A stretch of DNA of 64,000 bases from Neoarius graeffei (Eukaryota; Chordata; Actinopteri; Siluriformes; Ariidae): assembly GCF_027579695.1 (NCBI RefSeq), contig NC_083577.1, forward strand, positions 92,439,018-92,503,017, written 5' to 3'. Each line of letters starts with the position of its first letter. Positions within the stretch are counted from its first letter, which is position 1. The notes below the pieces were generated by a model. It had not been told where the DNA came from. It searched no databases and saw only the letters and a list, made by a program, of their open reading frames with translations. Below are positions 63,438-64,000 of the stretch, one piece after another. Position numbers and translations under genes: made by a program.

Positions 63438-64000
63438 CTCTACATTCTGTCTCTCACCCCCCCTCTCTCTCTCTCTCTCTCACCCCCCCCCCTCTCTCTC
63501 TCTCTCTCACCCCCTCTCTCTCTCTCTCCTCACCCCCTCTCTCTCTCCCCCCCTCACCTCTCTCTCTCTCCCCCCTCACCTCTCTCTCTCTCTCTCTCTC
63601 CTCACCCCCTCTCTCTCTCCCCCCTCTCTCCCCCCTCACCTCTCTCTCTCTCTCCCTCCTCTCTCTCTCACCCTCTCTCTCCCCACCCCCCTCACCCTCT
63701 CTCTCCCCACCCCCCTCACCCTCTCTCTCCCCACCCCCCTCACCCTCTCTCTCCCTCTCCTCTCTCTCTCACCCTCTCTCTCCCCACCCCCTCACCCTCT
63801 CTCTCCCCACCCCCCTCACCCTCTCTCTCCCCACCCCCCTCACCCTCTCTCTCCCTCTCCTCTCTCTCTCACCCTCTCTCTCTCTCTCACCCCTCTCTCT
63901 CCCCACCCCCCTCTCTCTCTCTCTCCCTCTCTCCCCCTCACCCCTCTCCCTCTCTCCCCCTCACCCCCTCTCTCTCTCTCCCCCCTCACCCCCTCTCTCT
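63438..64000. repeat. (CT)n / CCCCCTCA low-complexity tract
   Basis: Long CT-rich tract with an internal higher-order unit 'ctctctccccacccccctca' from about 63660. It runs to the window edge. Open frames in it are not genes. Confidence 0.97.

Noticed and set aside
63454-63639. Arg/Glu/Gly-rich minus-strand ORF
   Set aside because: Translation of the CT microsatellite.

Overview
The window is teleost fish genomic DNA. This is inferred from the split vertebrate gene it carries and from fish-type repeats throughout: L2 LINEs with a 'gtcaagtttatttgtat' tail, Tc1-like transposons, a 'ggcggcacggtggtgtagtgg' tRNA-type SINE, PIF/Harbinger and hAT elements, and long GT, GA and CT microsatellites. There is no bacterial-style gene content. 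Most of the sequence is transposable-element (TE) debris, and most long open frames belong to TEs or to a stop-free tandem array.

The one clear host gene is on the + strand, from about 28.78 kb past the right edge. I read seven coding exons (28777-28867, 35490-35596, about 42854-43085, 43253-43325, 59894-59987, 60122-60236, 63006-63231). They join in consistent phases and encode a signal peptide, a cysteine-containing lumenal domain and about five membrane segments. This matches the NEMP (TMEM194) nuclear-envelope membrane protein family. I cannot decide firmly between NEMP1 and NEMP2. Introns 1, 2 and 4 are swollen by TEs, and the 3' end of the gene is outside the window.

Layout. 0-10 kb: a short satellite, an L2 LINE, a Tc1 inside a dispersed fish repeat, a pogo/Tigger remnant and a truncated L2 with target-site duplications (TSDs). 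10-19 kb: a hAT element with a BED-finger remnant, AT-rich low-complexity DNA, SINEs, an RTE fragment, and a LINE broken by a Tc1 that is itself broken by a SINE. 19-26 kb: an L2 LINE split by a 5.1-kb chromodomain Ty3/gypsy element with near-identical LTRs and a perfect 5-bp TSD. 26-28.3 kb: a candidate two-gene DNA transposon, with a THAP exon at one end, a P2RX7-like exon at the other, matching inverted repeats, and a 41-bp minisatellite grown out of the THAP exon. 28.8-42.8 kb: introns 1 and 2, holding a Tc1 pierced by two different THAP-bearing elements, an RTE fragment, a SINE, a CR1/Rex1-type LINE and a two-gene Harbinger element. 43.3-59.9 kb: intron 4, a six-level nest of insertions. 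60-64 kb: the last visible exons and a CT-rich tract.

The points most worth a second look are the convergent THAP/P2RX7-like element beside the NEMP promoter, the minisatellite that is open in all six frames, three separate THAP-exon-bearing elements within 5.2 kb, a twin-primed (5'-inverted) LINE proven by a 12-bp TSD, and a 0.93-kb foldback element. All homology statements come from reading the sequence, not from database searches.
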